Below are positions 18,769-27,504 of a stretch of 64,000 bases of DNA, piece after piece. This DNA comes from Mangrovimonas spongiae. GTDB lineage: Bacteria; Bacteroidota; Bacteroidia; Flavobacteriales; Flavobacteriaceae. The stretch covers positions 744,001 through 808,000 of the forward strand of contig NZ_RWBG01000001.1 in NCBI RefSeq assembly GCF_003944795.1, read 5' to 3'. The first letter of the stretch is position 1. Every line of letters begins with the position of its first letter. Position numbers and translations under genes: made by a program. The notes below the pieces were generated by a model. That model made no database searches. It was not told the DNA's origin and was given only the letters and a program-made list of their open reading frames with translations.

Positions 18769-19449
18769 CTATTCTTTTGTACTGCCAAAGAAAATACTCC
18801 AATTTTCTTTTTTTAAATGCTCAGCCATCCAGTCAGCTCTGTACTCTCCATTACGTATTAGCGTTTCTCCATTAGGTTTAATTAAAGCAAACGAACCGCA
18901 TAATGTAGGGTTTGTGAAAAGTTTGTTCCTAAAATAGTTGTCTTTATCTGTATAAAAATATTCTTTTTTGAGTTTTGGGTTGTTGTTTAATATAATATCT
19001 TCTTCAAATAACACTATAAAAGTTATGTCTTGTCCTTTTAAGGTTCTAAGAATGGGGCTGAGAAACCTTTTTCTATCACTAATTTCTATTTTTGTCCATG
19101 TGTTATCTCGTTTAGAGGAACATAGGTCGTCTTTGTAGTAATATTCTAAAAGGATGATGGTGTTATTGTCGACTTTATTTTTAGTAAGAAACTCAAGTCT
19201 TGATTTAATATGTTGGTAATTAAAATGAGCTGTTTGATATAAATCCTTCTTAAGAGTAACGTAGCGTGTATTGTTTTTAATATAATCCCATCTACTTAGA
19301 AGTAAATTTTTATCTCTCCATTTATTTAGGAGTTCAGAGCGGCTAATCTCTTGGTCGTTTTCGTCTACATAAATACGTTTGTGTTTTTTTTGAGCATAAG
19401 AATAACCGTTGATTAATAAAAATGAAACAATAATAAAAGCAATTCTCAC
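18769..19449 (-). CDS. Secreted protein of unknown function
   Basis: A 226-residue protein with an N-terminal signal peptide ending in YSYAQ and a basic mature start (KKHKRIYVDEND). I do not recognise the family. The middle part alternates hydrophobic strands (NTIILLEYYY, DITFIVLFEED) with charged helices, and a C-terminal strand-turn-strand (FALIKPNGETLIRNGEYRADW) recalls the end of redoxin folds, but no CxxC motif is present. The start codon is GTG and shares its G with the engB stop (TAGTG), which argues for coupled translation. The 3' end of the gene also carries the terminator of the convergent permease gene. Confidence 0.65.
   Translation of the reverse strand: MRIAFIIVSFLLINGYSYAQKKHKRIYVDENDQEISRSELLNKWRDKNLLLSRWDYIKNNTRYVTLKKDLYQTAHFNYQHIKSRLEFLTKNKVDNNTIILLEYYYKDDLCSSKRDNTWTKIEISDRKRFLSPILRTLKGQDITFIVLFEEDIILNNNPKLKKEYFYTDKDNYFRNKLFTNPTLCGSFALIKPNGETLIRNGEYRADWMAEHLKKENWSIFFGSTKE
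18787..18814 (+). terminator. Plus-strand terminator inside a convergent gene
   Basis: Perfect 9-bp stem AAAGAAAAT with ATTTTCTTT, 6-base loop, then a T-run, about 28 bases after the permease stop. It overlaps the last codons of the minus-strand secreted protein gene. Confidence 0.6.
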
Positions 19450-20048
19450 TATGTAATACTTTTATTAATATCCCCAATATAATTTAAAAGCTCATCTTTA
19501 CCCATATCTTTTGTAGAGGAAGTTATAAAGTAGTTTGGCATCTCCTCCCAGTATTCTAACATGATGGTTCTGTAGTCGTTAATATGGTTTTCTATGGCTT
19601 TAGGTCTTAGTTTATCAGCCTTTGTGAAAATAATAGAAAACGGAATCATGTTTTCGCCTAGCCATTGCATGAATTCTAAATCGATTGGCTGAGGTTTATG
19701 TCTAATATCTACTAAAACAAAGGCGCTAACAAGTTGTTTGCGTTTTTCGAAATACTGTGTAATAAACTTTTGAAATGTTTTTTTAGTGCTCTTTGAAACT
19801 CGCGCATAGCCATAACCGGGTAAATCAACTAAATGCCAATTTTTATTAATTAAAAAGTGATTAATTAATTGTGTTTTTCCAGGTTTTCCAGAGGTTTTGG
19901 CAAGCTTTTTTCGCCCAGTAAGCATGTTTATTAACGAGGATTTACCAACGTTACTTCGTCCAATAAAAGCGTACTCTGGTAAATTAGTATTTGGACATTT
20001 ACTGACCTCAGAATTACTTATAACAAACTCTGCTGTTTTAATTTCCAT
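19449..20048 (-). CDS. engB: Ribosome biogenesis GTPase EngB/YsxC
   Basis: Essential GTPase of the TrmE-Era-EngA-YihA-Septin class that assists assembly of the large ribosomal subunit. From the chosen start, 199 aa. G1 is GRSNVGKSS (residues 30-38), G3 is DLPGYG (75-80), and G4 appears as TKADK. I chose the ATG giving MEIKTAEFV because family members start just before this strand. An in-frame ATG 14 codons upstream would overlap the preceding hydrolase gene by 32 bases, whereas this start leaves a 10-base gap. It is the middle gene of a three-gene operon. Confidence 0.95.
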   Translation of the reverse strand: MEIKTAEFVISNSEVSKCPNTNLPEYAFIGRSNVGKSSLINMLTGRKKLAKTSGKPGKTQLINHFLINKNWHLVDLPGYGYARVSKSTKKTFQKFITQYFEKRKQLVSAFVLVDIRHKPQPIDLEFMQWLGENMIPFSIIFTKADKLRPKAIENHINDYRTIMLEYWEEMPNYFITSSTKDMGKDELLNYIGDINKSIT

Positions 20049-20058
20049 AGTTGCTTGT

Positions 20059-20823
20059 TTAAAACTGCTTTTCTGTAAGCCACTTTTCAAGGATACTATT
20101 AAATTCTTCCGGGTGTTCCATCATGGCAGCGTGACCACATTTATCAATCCAAAATAAATCAGAATCTGGTAAAAGCTCGTTAAATTCTTCGGCCACTTCT
20201 GGAGGTGTTACTGTGTCGTTTTTACCCCAAATAATACAGGTTGGTGTGTGCATATTTGGGAGGTCTTTAGACATGTTGTGTCTAATCGCACTTTTAGCAA
20301 TGGCAAGTGTTTTTATTAATTTATTTCGGTCGTTAACCGTTTCGTAAACTTCGTCTACAATCTCTTTGGTGGCAACTTCAGGATCGTAAAACACATCTTG
20401 CGCTTTCTTTTTAATAACTTCATAATCGCTACGTTTTGTGTAGCCGCTTCCCATGGCGCTTTCATAAAGTCCCGAACTTCCAGTTATAACAAGAGCTTTA
20501 ACCTTTTTGGGAAACATTTTTGTGTGATAAAGTCCTATGTGCCCGCCAAGAGAATTTCCTAATAAAATAACCTCGTCAAATCCCTTAAATTCAATAAAAT
20601 CATGTAAATACTTGGCAAAGCTTTTTACATTAGTTTTTAATAAGGACATGGTGTATATAGGAAGCTCTGGAATAATAACTTTATACCCTTTTTGGCTAAA
20701 GTGTGAAGTGACAGAGTCGAAATTACTTAATCCGCCCATCAACCCATGAAGCACGATAATAGGTGTGCCTTCTCCGACTTCTATGTAGCTGTAATCTTTC
20801 TCTTTTTTTAGTCTGTGCGCCAT
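20059..20823 (-). CDS. Alpha/beta hydrolase
   Basis: Cytoplasmic alpha/beta-hydrolase-fold protein of 254 aa with no signal peptide. The oxyanion strand-loop is LHGLMGG, the nucleophile elbow is GNSLGG (Ser91), the acid is Asp203 in GKNDTVTPP, and the base is His231 in KCGHAAMMEHP. The arrangement matches esterases and C-C hydrolases such as those of meta-cleavage pathways, but the substrate is unknown. A promoter with both -33 and -7 elements lies just upstream, and engB follows 10 bases after, so this gene leads the operon. Pairing of an alpha/beta hydrolase with engB is a positional observation only. Confidence 0.88.
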   Translation of the reverse strand: MAHRLKKEKDYSYIEVGEGTPIIVLHGLMGGLSNFDSVTSHFSQKGYKVIIPELPIYTMSLLKTNVKSFAKYLHDFIEFKGFDEVILLGNSLGGHIGLYHTKMFPKKVKALVITGSSGLYESAMGSGYTKRSDYEVIKKKAQDVFYDPEVATKEIVDEVYETVNDRNKLIKTLAIAKSAIRHNMSKDLPNMHTPTCIIWGKNDTVTPPEVAEEFNELLPDSDLFWIDKCGHAAMMEHPEEFNSILEKWLTEKQF

Positions 20824-20849
20824 TAATCAGTTAGTCTTTTCGTAAAAAA

Positions 20850-20882
20850 CAAATATAGTCAAATCATTCAAAAAATCTACAA
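20850..20882 (-). promoter_or_regulatory. Promoter of the hydrolase-engB operon
   Basis: Minus strand TTG, a 22-base spacer, then TATATTTG, matching the Bacteroidota -33/-7 arrangement. It lies about 27 bases upstream of the hydrolase ATG. Confidence 0.6.
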
Positions 20883-21040
20883 TTATTGGTTTCGGTGTTT
20901 CTGCAATGCTGTTTAAAGCTGTTAATAAATTGTTTGGGGCGCTGTTTAATGTGTGTAAGCTGTTTGAAAATCAATGATTAAAGAAATTTTCATTGAGATA
21001 AAAACGACATATTCCTGCGGTTAATCGAAAAATTATCAAC

Positions 21041-21070
21041 AAAGTGGTAAAATGTGGTAAAATGTGGTAT
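21041..21070 (+). promoter_or_regulatory. Probable MraZ operator: three 10-bp direct repeats
   Basis: Three consecutive 10-base units of the form AA(A/T)GTGGTA(A/T), with GTGG at 21044, 21054 and 21064. MraZ proteins are known to bind several short GTG-containing repeats with helical (about 10-bp) spacing upstream of their own gene, for example AAAGTG(T/G)N3 in mycoplasmas and TGGGN5-type in E. coli. The repeats occupy the place where the -33 element would be, so bound MraZ would block initiation. Confidence 0.75.
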
Positions 21071-21079
21071 ATTTTTCGA

Positions 21080-21087
21080 TATATTTG
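21080..21087 (+). promoter_or_regulatory. Candidate -7 element of the dcw cluster promoter
   Basis: TATATTTG, an exact TAnnTTTG match, 10 bases after the last MraZ repeat and 22 bases before the mraZ TTG start. This predicts a leader of only about 15 bases. Confidence 0.6.
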
Positions 21088-21109
21088 AATTTCAAAGATC
21101 GAACTGCTT

Positions 21110-21577
21110 TTGAACTCATTAATAGGAACATACGAATGTAAAGCTGATGCCAAAGGAAGGCTTATGCTTCCTGCTGCGCTAAAAAAGCAGTTGGCAGATG
21201 TGCTTCAAGATGGGTTTGTGTTAAAGCGAGCAGTGTTTCAGCCCTGCTTGGAACTATATCCAATGGCAGAGTGGGAATTGTTAATGCAGAAGGTGAATAA
21301 GTTAAATCGGTTCAAGAAAAAGAATAACGATTTTATTAGGCGATTTACAGCTGGTGTAAAGATAGTTGAGGTAGATAGCACAGGACGTTTGTTAATTCCT
21401 AAGGACTTAGTTGTCTTTGCGGGAATTTCAAAAAACACAGTAGTATCATCGGCGGTCAATATTCTTGAAATCTGGGATAAAGAGCGCTATGAAGCAGCAA
21501 TTGATGATGCGGCAATGGATTTTGCCGATTTAGCCGAAGAAGTAATGGGTCAAGATGAAGAAGATGGAATATCATAA
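21110..21577 (+). CDS. mraZ: Division/cell wall cluster regulator MraZ
   Basis: DNA-binding regulator of the AbrB-like superfamily, with two SpoVT/AbrB-like MraZ domains, 155 aa. The first domain begins GTYECKADAKGRLMLPAAL and the second repeats the pattern as VEVDSTGRLLIPKDL near residues 85-100. MraZ forms ring-shaped oligomers and controls the dcw operon that it heads. The start codon is TTG at the conserved N-terminus MNSLIGTYE; no ATG is available before the conserved region. The three-repeat operator directly upstream fits autoregulation. It overlaps rsmH by 23 bases. Confidence 0.94.
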   Translation: MNSLIGTYECKADAKGRLMLPAALKKQLADVLQDGFVLKRAVFQPCLELYPMAEWELLMQKVNKLNRFKKKNNDFIRRFTAGVKIVEVDSTGRLLIPKDLVVFAGISKNTVVSSAVNILEIWDKERYEAAIDDAAMDFADLAEEVMGQDEEDGIS

Positions 21578-22475
21578 TCCAGTATTGCTTAAAGAAACCG
21601 TCGATGGATTAAATATTCAAGAGGATGGTATTTATGTAGATGTGACTTTTGGTGGCGGTGGACATAGTAGAGAGATTTTAAAGCATTTGGGTGAGAAAGG
21701 GAAGTTGTTTGCTTTCGATCAAGATTTAGATGCGTTAAAAAACAAAATTGAGGACGATAGGTTTACGTTGATTAACGAGAACTTTAGGTACATGAATCGC
21801 TTTTTAAGGCTTTATGGAATAAAGAAAGTAGATGGTGTTTTAGCCGATTTTGGCGTCTCGTCACATCAATTCGATAAGCCAGAAAGAGGGTTTTCTACGC
21901 GATTTGATGCAGAGTTGGATATGCGAATGAATCAAAACGATAAGCTGTCGGCATTTCATGTGATTAATGAATATGAGGAGAAGCATTTGGCGTCGGTTTT
22001 AAAGCAATACGGAGAGTTGCGTCAAGCGCCAGCAATGGCAAGGAGTATTGTTCATTATAGAAAAGACCAAGATATAAAAACAGGAGAAAGTTTAAAGCAA
22101 GCATTAGCAAAGTTTTTGGGTCATAAAAAAGAAAATAAAGTGCTGGCTCAAATATACCAAGCAATTAGAATTGAGGTGAATCAAGAGCTTGAAGTTATTA
22201 AAGAGTTTTTAATTCAGGTGCCAGAATTGTTAAAACCTCATGGGCGTTTAAGTGTGATTTCGTATCACTCTCTAGAAGATCGTTTGGTGAAACGATTTAT
22301 TAGAAACGGTATGTTTGAAGGTGAGCCAGAACGCGATATATATGGCAATTTTGAGGTGCCTTTAAAAAAAGTAGGGAAGTTAATTGTGCCTTCAAAAGAA
22401 GAAATTGCACAGAATAGTCGTGCAAGAAGTGCAAAGTTAAGAGTGGCAGAAAAGGTATCGTTAAATGAAAAGTAG
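21555..22475 (+). CDS. rsmH: 16S rRNA (cytosine1402-N4)-methyltransferase
   Basis: SAM-dependent methyltransferase (MraW/RsmH) acting on C1402 of 16S rRNA in the ribosomal P site. The SAM-binding loop DVTFGGGGHS is near residue 30, followed by FDQDLDAL, the LADFGVSSHQFD segment and the C-terminal YHSLEDRLVKRF motif. The length of 306 aa is normal. Two starts are possible: this ATG, or the ATG at 21564, which begins MEYHNPVLL and shortens the overlap with mraZ from 23 to 14 bases. It overlaps ftsL by 11 bases. Confidence 0.96.
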   Translation: MKKMEYHNPVLLKETVDGLNIQEDGIYVDVTFGGGGHSREILKHLGEKGKLFAFDQDLDALKNKIEDDRFTLINENFRYMNRFLRLYGIKKVDGVLADFGVSSHQFDKPERGFSTRFDAELDMRMNQNDKLSAFHVINEYEEKHLASVLKQYGELRQAPAMARSIVHYRKDQDIKTGESLKQALAKFLGHKKENKVLAQIYQAIRIEVNQELEVIKEFLIQVPELLKPHGRLSVISYHSLEDRLVKRFIRNGMFEGEPERDIYGNFEVPLKKVGKLIVPSKEEIAQNSRARSAKLRVAEKVSLNEK

Positions 22476-22782
22476 ACTTCATAACATATTAAAAGGGAAA
22501 TTTTTGGTAAGTGAAGATGCTTTTAAAAACTGGCGTATGATTTTGTTTTTATCCTTGCTGGCTTTAGTCATGATAGCGAGTTCGCATAGCGCAGATAGGA
22601 AAGTGCACGACATAGCAAAACTTAAAGATGAAGTGAAAGAGCTGCACTCCATGTTTGTAGAAGGTAGAAGCGAGTTAATGCGGTTAAAAAAAGAGACCGT
22701 CGTAGAGTTAAAAATGAAAGAGAAAGGGATTTATATTTCAGAAATTCCACCAACAAAAATTATAGTTAAATCTAGTAAATAG
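22465..22782 (+). CDS. ftsL: FtsL-like divisome protein
   Basis: Bitopic inner-membrane protein of 105 aa. It has a short cytoplasmic N-terminus, one membrane helix at about residues 25-43 (MILFLSLLALVMIAS), and a periplasmic region that reads as a coiled coil (DIAKLKDEVKELHSMF, then SELMRLKKETVV). This layout, and its place between rsmH and the transpeptidase gene, identify the FtsL-like family of Bacteroidota; sequence identity to E. coli FtsL is not evident by eye. FtsL links the FtsQ/FtsB complex to FtsW and FtsI. It overlaps the end of rsmH. Confidence 0.85.
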   Translation: MKSRLHNILKGKFLVSEDAFKNWRMILFLSLLALVMIASSHSADRKVHDIAKLKDEVKELHSMFVEGRSELMRLKKETVVELKMKEKGIYISEIPPTKIIVKSSK

Positions 22783-22788
22783 TTCAAC

Positions 22789-24798
22789 TTGGCAGTAAAC
22801 GAGAAGAACATATTAAATCGGTTATATTTTATTGCAGGATGTATGTTCATCTTCGCACTACTAATTGTATTTAAATTACTAACAATTCAGTTGGTTCATG
22901 GTGATGAATACAAAAGTATGGCCGATGACCGTTTGGTGAAAAATGTGGTTATTCCAGCTAATAGAGGGAATATTTACTCGGTAGATGGTAATCTTTTAGC
23001 AACATCAATACCTAAATACGATATTCTTATCGATGCGGTAACATCAACTAATAAGCGGTTTGAGGAAAATATAAAAGGACTTTGCGATTCGCTTTCTGCA
23101 TATTCTGGAAAATCATCAGCTTATTATCAGAAAAAACTACGACACGCTAGAGCGGTTAAAAACCGTTATTACCCGCTTGTAAGAAATGTGGGGTATTCCG
23201 ATTATATGCGATTTAGAAGTTTTCCTTTATTGAACTTGGGGGCATTTAAAGGCGGATTAATAGTCGAACAAACCACCAAACGCGAATATCCAATGGGTGG
23301 TGTAGCACAAAGAACTATAGGTTACGAAAGAGTAGATGATAAAGGTAATATAACCAGACCTGGTCTTGATGGTGCTTTTGGAGCTAAATACCTAAGAGGC
23401 GTTGATGGTAAGCGTTTAAAGCAGCGTATAGGAAAAGGACAATGGAAACCTATTGTAGATTATAATCAAGTTGAGCCTAAAGATGGTTATGATGTTTATA
23501 CCACCATTAGTAGTAATATACAAGACATTGCGCACCATTCTTTGTTACAACAATTAGAGTATTATAAAGCCGAGCATGGTTGTGTGGTTGTTATGGAGGT
23601 TAAAACAGGAGAGGTTAGAGCAATTTCTAATCTTGCTAGAACAGAAAATGGAAGTTATTACGAAAAACGAAACTATGCCGTTTGGGAATCACACGAACCA
23701 GGATCTACATTTAAAACCATGGCACTTATGGTGGCACTAGAAGATAAGGTGGTTGATACAGCTACAGTAATAGATACCAAAAAAGGGCGTAAGCAATTTT
23801 ATCGAAGATATATTACAGATTCGAAACATGGTGGCTATGGTAAAATATCTGTTGCTAGAACTTTAGAGGTGTCTTCAAATATTGGAATGGCAACTTTTAT
23901 AGATGATAATTACTCAAAAAATCCAGAAAAATTCTTATCCCGTTTAAGTTCTTGGGGGTTAGATAAACCTATAGGCTTGCCCATTATTGGAGAAGGGAAG
24001 CCAGTTATTCCAAAGCCAGGAGATAAACTGTGGAGTAAAAATGCATTGCCTTCTATGGCGTACGGATATAACCTGCGTTTAACGCCATTACAGACATTAA
24101 CATTTTATAATGCTATTGCGAATGATGGTGTTATGGTGAAGCCTCGATTTATTAAAGAAGTGAAAGAACTTAATAGAGAGGTTGAAAAATTTGACAAGCA
24201 GGTGGTGAATAATAGAATATGCTCAGAGGAAACTCTGCATCAAATGCAAGATATTTTAAAACATGTAGTAGAAAGAGGAACCGGGAGATCATTGTATTCG
24301 CCGTATTTCTCCATGGCAGGAAAAACAGGAACTGCTAAGTCGGAATATTGGATGAAAGACTGGAGTGAAAATCCAAGGTATGTGTCCTCGTTTGCTGGGT
24401 ATTTCCCTGCTGAAAATCCAAAATACTCGTGTATAGTTATTATACATAAACCAAGTGTTAAAAAGGGATATTATGGTGCAGATGTTTCTGGGCCAGTCTT
24501 TAAACGCATTGCGCAAAAAATATTTACCGAAACACCTATTGTAGATGAGATAGAAACTTTAACGGTTAAAAATGCACTAGCTGAAAAAAGCTATCAAAGT
24601 TATTTCGATACGGCGCAGACCTACAAAACCATTATGCCAAGTGTTGTAGGAATGCCTTTAATGGATGCTATTTCCTTATTAGAAAACATGGATGTTGATA
24701 TAAAAGTTAGGGCTTCGGGAGAAGGGATTGTAGAGTCGCAATCTGTATCAAGAGGAACAAAATTAAAAGCAAATCAAACAGTTGTAATTAAAGCATGA
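22789..24798 (+). CDS. ftsI: Septal peptidoglycan transpeptidase (PBP3/FtsI) with PASTA domain
   Basis: Class B penicillin-binding protein that cross-links septal peptidoglycan. One N-terminal membrane helix (about residues 14-34) is followed by a pedestal domain and the transpeptidase domain. Active-site motifs are SxxK at Ser306-Lys309 (EPGSTFK), SSN at 362-364, and KTGT at 512-515. A single C-terminal PASTA domain (about residues 612-669, beginning MPSVVGMP) is present; E. coli FtsI lacks one. The start is TTG, 6 bases after the ftsL stop. The gene overlaps murE by 4 bases. Confidence 0.95.
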   Translation: MAVNEKNILNRLYFIAGCMFIFALLIVFKLLTIQLVHGDEYKSMADDRLVKNVVIPANRGNIYSVDGNLLATSIPKYDILIDAVTSTNKRFEENIKGLCDSLSAYSGKSSAYYQKKLRHARAVKNRYYPLVRNVGYSDYMRFRSFPLLNLGAFKGGLIVEQTTKREYPMGGVAQRTIGYERVDDKGNITRPGLDGAFGAKYLRGVDGKRLKQRIGKGQWKPIVDYNQVEPKDGYDVYTTISSNIQDIAHHSLLQQLEYYKAEHGCVVVMEVKTGEVRAISNLARTENGSYYEKRNYAVWESHEPGSTFKTMALMVALEDKVVDTATVIDTKKGRKQFYRRYITDSKHGGYGKISVARTLEVSSNIGMATFIDDNYSKNPEKFLSRLSSWGLDKPIGLPIIGEGKPVIPKPGDKLWSKNALPSMAYGYNLRLTPLQTLTFYNAIANDGVMVKPRFIKEVKELNREVEKFDKQVVNNRICSEETLHQMQDILKHVVERGTGRSLYSPYFSMAGKTGTAKSEYWMKDWSENPRYVSSFAGYFPAENPKYSCIVIIHKPSVKKGYYGADVSGPVFKRIAQKIFTETPIVDEIETLTVKNALAEKSYQSYFDTAQTYKTIMPSVVGMPLMDAISLLENMDVDIKVRASGEGIVESQSVSRGTKLKANQTVVIKA

Positions 24799-26261
24799 AA
24801 CACGCATTAAAAGACATATTATATAAGGTTGGTTTAAATGTCGTTTCAGGAAATACGCATCAAGATATTAATGGTATCCAGTTCGATTCAAGACTTGTAA
24901 GTAAAGGCGATGTGTTTGTGGCTATTAAAGGAAGTGCTGTTGATGGTCATGACTATATTGAAACCGCTATAAATAAAGGTGCTGTGGCCATTGTTTGCGA
25001 AAAGTTGCCTAGTGAGAAAGTAGAAAAGGTGACTTATGTTGAAGTGGATAATGCCTCTGTAGCTTTAGCGCAAATGGCGTCAAATTATTATGGGTCGCCA
25101 TCCGAAAATTTAAAATTAGTAGGTGTTACTGGTACAAATGGTAAAACAACTATAGCGTCGTTGTTGTATCAATTGTTTAAAAACGCGGGTTATAAGGTTG
25201 GGTTGCTCTCTACTGTGAAAATTATGGTCGATGATAAAGCGTTTAAAGCAACACATACAACGCCAGATTCATTAACAATAAATAAATATTTAAAAATGAT
25301 GAATGACGATGGTGTGGAATTTTGCTTCATGGAAGTGAGTTCGCATGGTATTCATCAAAATAGAACAAAAGGACTTGCTTTTTCTGGTGGGATTTTTACA
25401 AACCTATCGCATGATCATTTAGATTATCACGCATCATTTGCCGAGTATCGCGATGTAAAAAAACGCTTTTTCGACGAGTTGCCTAAAAACGCCTTTGCTT
25501 TAGTAAATACAGATGATAAGAATGGTGCAGTGATGCTTCAAAATACAAAGGCTAAAAAATACACTTACGCTTTAAAAGGTATGGCAGATTATAAAGCCAT
25601 GATTCTAGAAAATCAGTTTAGCGGTCTCTTGCTTAAAGTGAATGAGAGTGAAGTTTGGACCAAGCTAATAGGAAGTTTTAATGCCTACAATGTTTTAGCT
25701 ATTTATGGTGCGGCAGATTTGTTAGGGTTGGAAAAGGTTGAAATATTGCGTCTTATAAGTGAGTTAAACAGTGTGGCTGGAAGGTTTCAATATGTTATTT
25801 CCGAAGGAAAAATAACCGCTATTGTTGATTATGCCCATACACCAGATGCCTTAAAAAATGTGTTGGAAACCATAAACAGCATTCGTACAAAAAATGAAGA
25901 ATTAATTACGGTTGTTGGTTGTGGCGGAAATAGAGATAAAACAAAGCGCCCTAAAATGGGAAACATCGCGTCGTTGTTAAGTACAAAAGTCATTTTCACT
26001 AGCGACAATCCAAGACATGAAGATCCAGATGAGATTATAAAGGATGTTGAAAAAGGTGTATCGCCAGATAATGTCAAGAAAACACTGTCTATAACCAATA
26101 GAAAACAGGCGATTAAAACGGCTTGTCAAATGGCAAATGCTAACGATATTATTTTAATAGCGGGCAAAGGCCATGAAACTTATCAAGAGATAAAAGGCGA
26201 ACGCTTCGATTTTGATGATTTTAAAATAGTAAAAGAATTTTTAAAGCAATTACAAAAGTAA
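24795..26261 (+). CDS. murE: UDP-MurNAc-tripeptide synthetase (meso-DAP-adding)
   Basis: Mur ligase that adds the third stem-peptide residue. The ATP-binding motif VTGTNGKTT is at residues 111-119. The DNPR motif (Asp404 to Arg407, in SDNPRHEDP) is the signature of meso-diaminopimelate-specific enzymes, so the peptidoglycan is of the DAP type. At 488 aa it is normal for MurE. Start ATG overlaps the ftsI stop by 4 bases and mraY follows after 1 base, indicating tight translational coupling. murF, which usually follows murE in proteobacteria, is absent here. Confidence 0.96.
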   Translation: MKHALKDILYKVGLNVVSGNTHQDINGIQFDSRLVSKGDVFVAIKGSAVDGHDYIETAINKGAVAIVCEKLPSEKVEKVTYVEVDNASVALAQMASNYYGSPSENLKLVGVTGTNGKTTIASLLYQLFKNAGYKVGLLSTVKIMVDDKAFKATHTTPDSLTINKYLKMMNDDGVEFCFMEVSSHGIHQNRTKGLAFSGGIFTNLSHDHLDYHASFAEYRDVKKRFFDELPKNAFALVNTDDKNGAVMLQNTKAKKYTYALKGMADYKAMILENQFSGLLLKVNESEVWTKLIGSFNAYNVLAIYGAADLLGLEKVEILRLISELNSVAGRFQYVISEGKITAIVDYAHTPDALKNVLETINSIRTKNEELITVVGCGGNRDKTKRPKMGNIASLLSTKVIFTSDNPRHEDPDEIIKDVEKGVSPDNVKKTLSITNRKQAIKTACQMANANDIILIAGKGHETYQEIKGERFDFDDFKIVKEFLKQLQK

Positions 26262-26262
26262 C

Positions 26263-27504
26263 ATGTTATACTACTTATTCGAATATTTAGAAAAACACTA
26301 CCAATTACCTGGAGCATCTCTATTTGGGTTTTTAACCTTTAGAGGGGCTTTGGCTATAATTTTGTCGTTGCTTATTTCAACCATTTTTGGAAAACGAATC
26401 ATTGCTTTTTTACAAAAACAACAAGTTGGTGAAACCATAAGAGACTTAGGGCTTGAAGGTCAAGTTGAAAAAGCAGGAACACCAACTATGGGAGGGATTA
26501 TAATCATTCTAGCCACTATTATTCCAGTACTTTTGTTGGCAAAATTAGAGAATGTTTACATCATTTTACTGTTAATAGCGACAGTGTGGATGGGAACCAT
26601 AGGGTTCATCGACGATTACATAAAGAAATTTAAAAACGATAAAGAAGGATTAAAAGGCAAATTTAAGGTGCTTGGGCAAGTAGGTTTAGGAATTATCGTT
26701 GGCGCAACCTTATACTTTAATGATAGTGTAACAATAAAAGAGAAACTACCCGTTGAGCAGCAAAAAGTAATTCTTGAAGAAAATCCTAATGTACAACCTT
26801 CAAAATTATTTAAAGCCGAAGAAAAATCAACCAAAACAACCATTCCATTTGTAAAAGGAAATGAGTTTGATTACGCCGATTTAATTACTTGGATAAGTCC
26901 AAACTTAAAACCTTACGCATGGGTTATTTTTATTTTGGCAACCATTTTTATAATTACAGCCGTGTCGAACGGTGCCAATTTAACCGATGGTATAGATGGC
27001 TTGGCGGCGGGTACATCGGCCATAATTGTCCTCACTTTAGGCATTTTTGCCTGGATATCGGGTAACATAATTTTTTCCGATTATTTAAACATTATGTATA
27101 TCCCAAAAGTAGAAGAAATAACCATTTATATCGCTGCATTTGTTGGAGCATTGGTTGGGTTTTTATGGTATAATACCTATCCGGCGCAAGTGTTTATGGG
27201 CGATACGGGAAGTTTAACTATTGGAGGTATCATAGCTGTAATAGCTATTGCTGTAAGAAAAGAATGGTTAATCCCTGTGTTGTGTGGTATTTTCTTAGCA
27301 GAGAATCTTTCTGTGGTGTTGCAGGTAAGTTACTTTAAATATACTAAGAAGAAGTTTGGTCAAGGAAGGCGCATTTTTAAAATGTCGCCCTTACATCATC
27401 ATTATCAAAAATTAGGATATCACGAAAGTAAAATAGTGACCAGGTTCTGGATTGTAGGCATTTTGCTAGCAATTGTAACCATAGTGACTTTAAAAATTAG
27501 ATAA
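26263..27504 (+). CDS. mraY: Phospho-MurNAc-pentapeptide transferase
   Basis: Polytopic inner-membrane enzyme that moves phospho-MurNAc-pentapeptide from UDP to undecaprenyl phosphate, making lipid I. Conserved blocks are TPTMGG (73-78), FIDDY with the paired aspartates Asp117 and Asp118, [10 protein letters not shown], and the C-terminal MSPLHHHYQ. The length of 413 aa exceeds the usual 360: an insert of about 45 residues (roughly 155-200, charged, ending near FVKGNEFDY) interrupts the segment after the fourth or fifth helix. The insert appears to be lineage-typical rather than damage, because both sides are intact. murD starts on the base after its stop. Confidence 0.95.
   Translation: MLYYLFEYLEKHYQLPGASLFGFLTFRGALAIILSLLISTIFGKRIIAFLQKQQVGETIRDLGLEGQVEKAGTPTMGGIIIILATIIPVLLLAKLENVYIILLLIATVWMGTIGFIDDYIKKFKNDKEGLKGKFKVLGQVGLGIIVGATLYFNDSVTIKEKLPVEQQKVILEENPNVQPSKLFKAEEKSTKTTIPFVKGNEFDYADLITWISPNLKPYAWVIFILATIFIITAVSNGANLTDGIDGLAAGTSAIIVLTLGIFAWISGNIIFSDYLNIMYIPKVEEITIYIAAFVGALVGFLWYNTYPAQVFMGDTGSLTIGGIIAVIAIAVRKEWLIPVLCGIFLAENLSVVLQVSYFKYTKKKFGQGRRIFKMSPLHHHYQKLGYHESKIVTRFWIVGILLAIVTIVTLKIR

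Noticed and set aside
20049-20090. Upstream extension of engB
   Set aside because: It would overlap the hydrolase gene by 32 bases and adds residues not expected in the family.
20824-21040. Possible replication origin upstream of mraZ
   Set aside because: The AT-rich stretch contains no clustered DnaA boxes; the repeated GTGG units are better explained as an MraZ operator.
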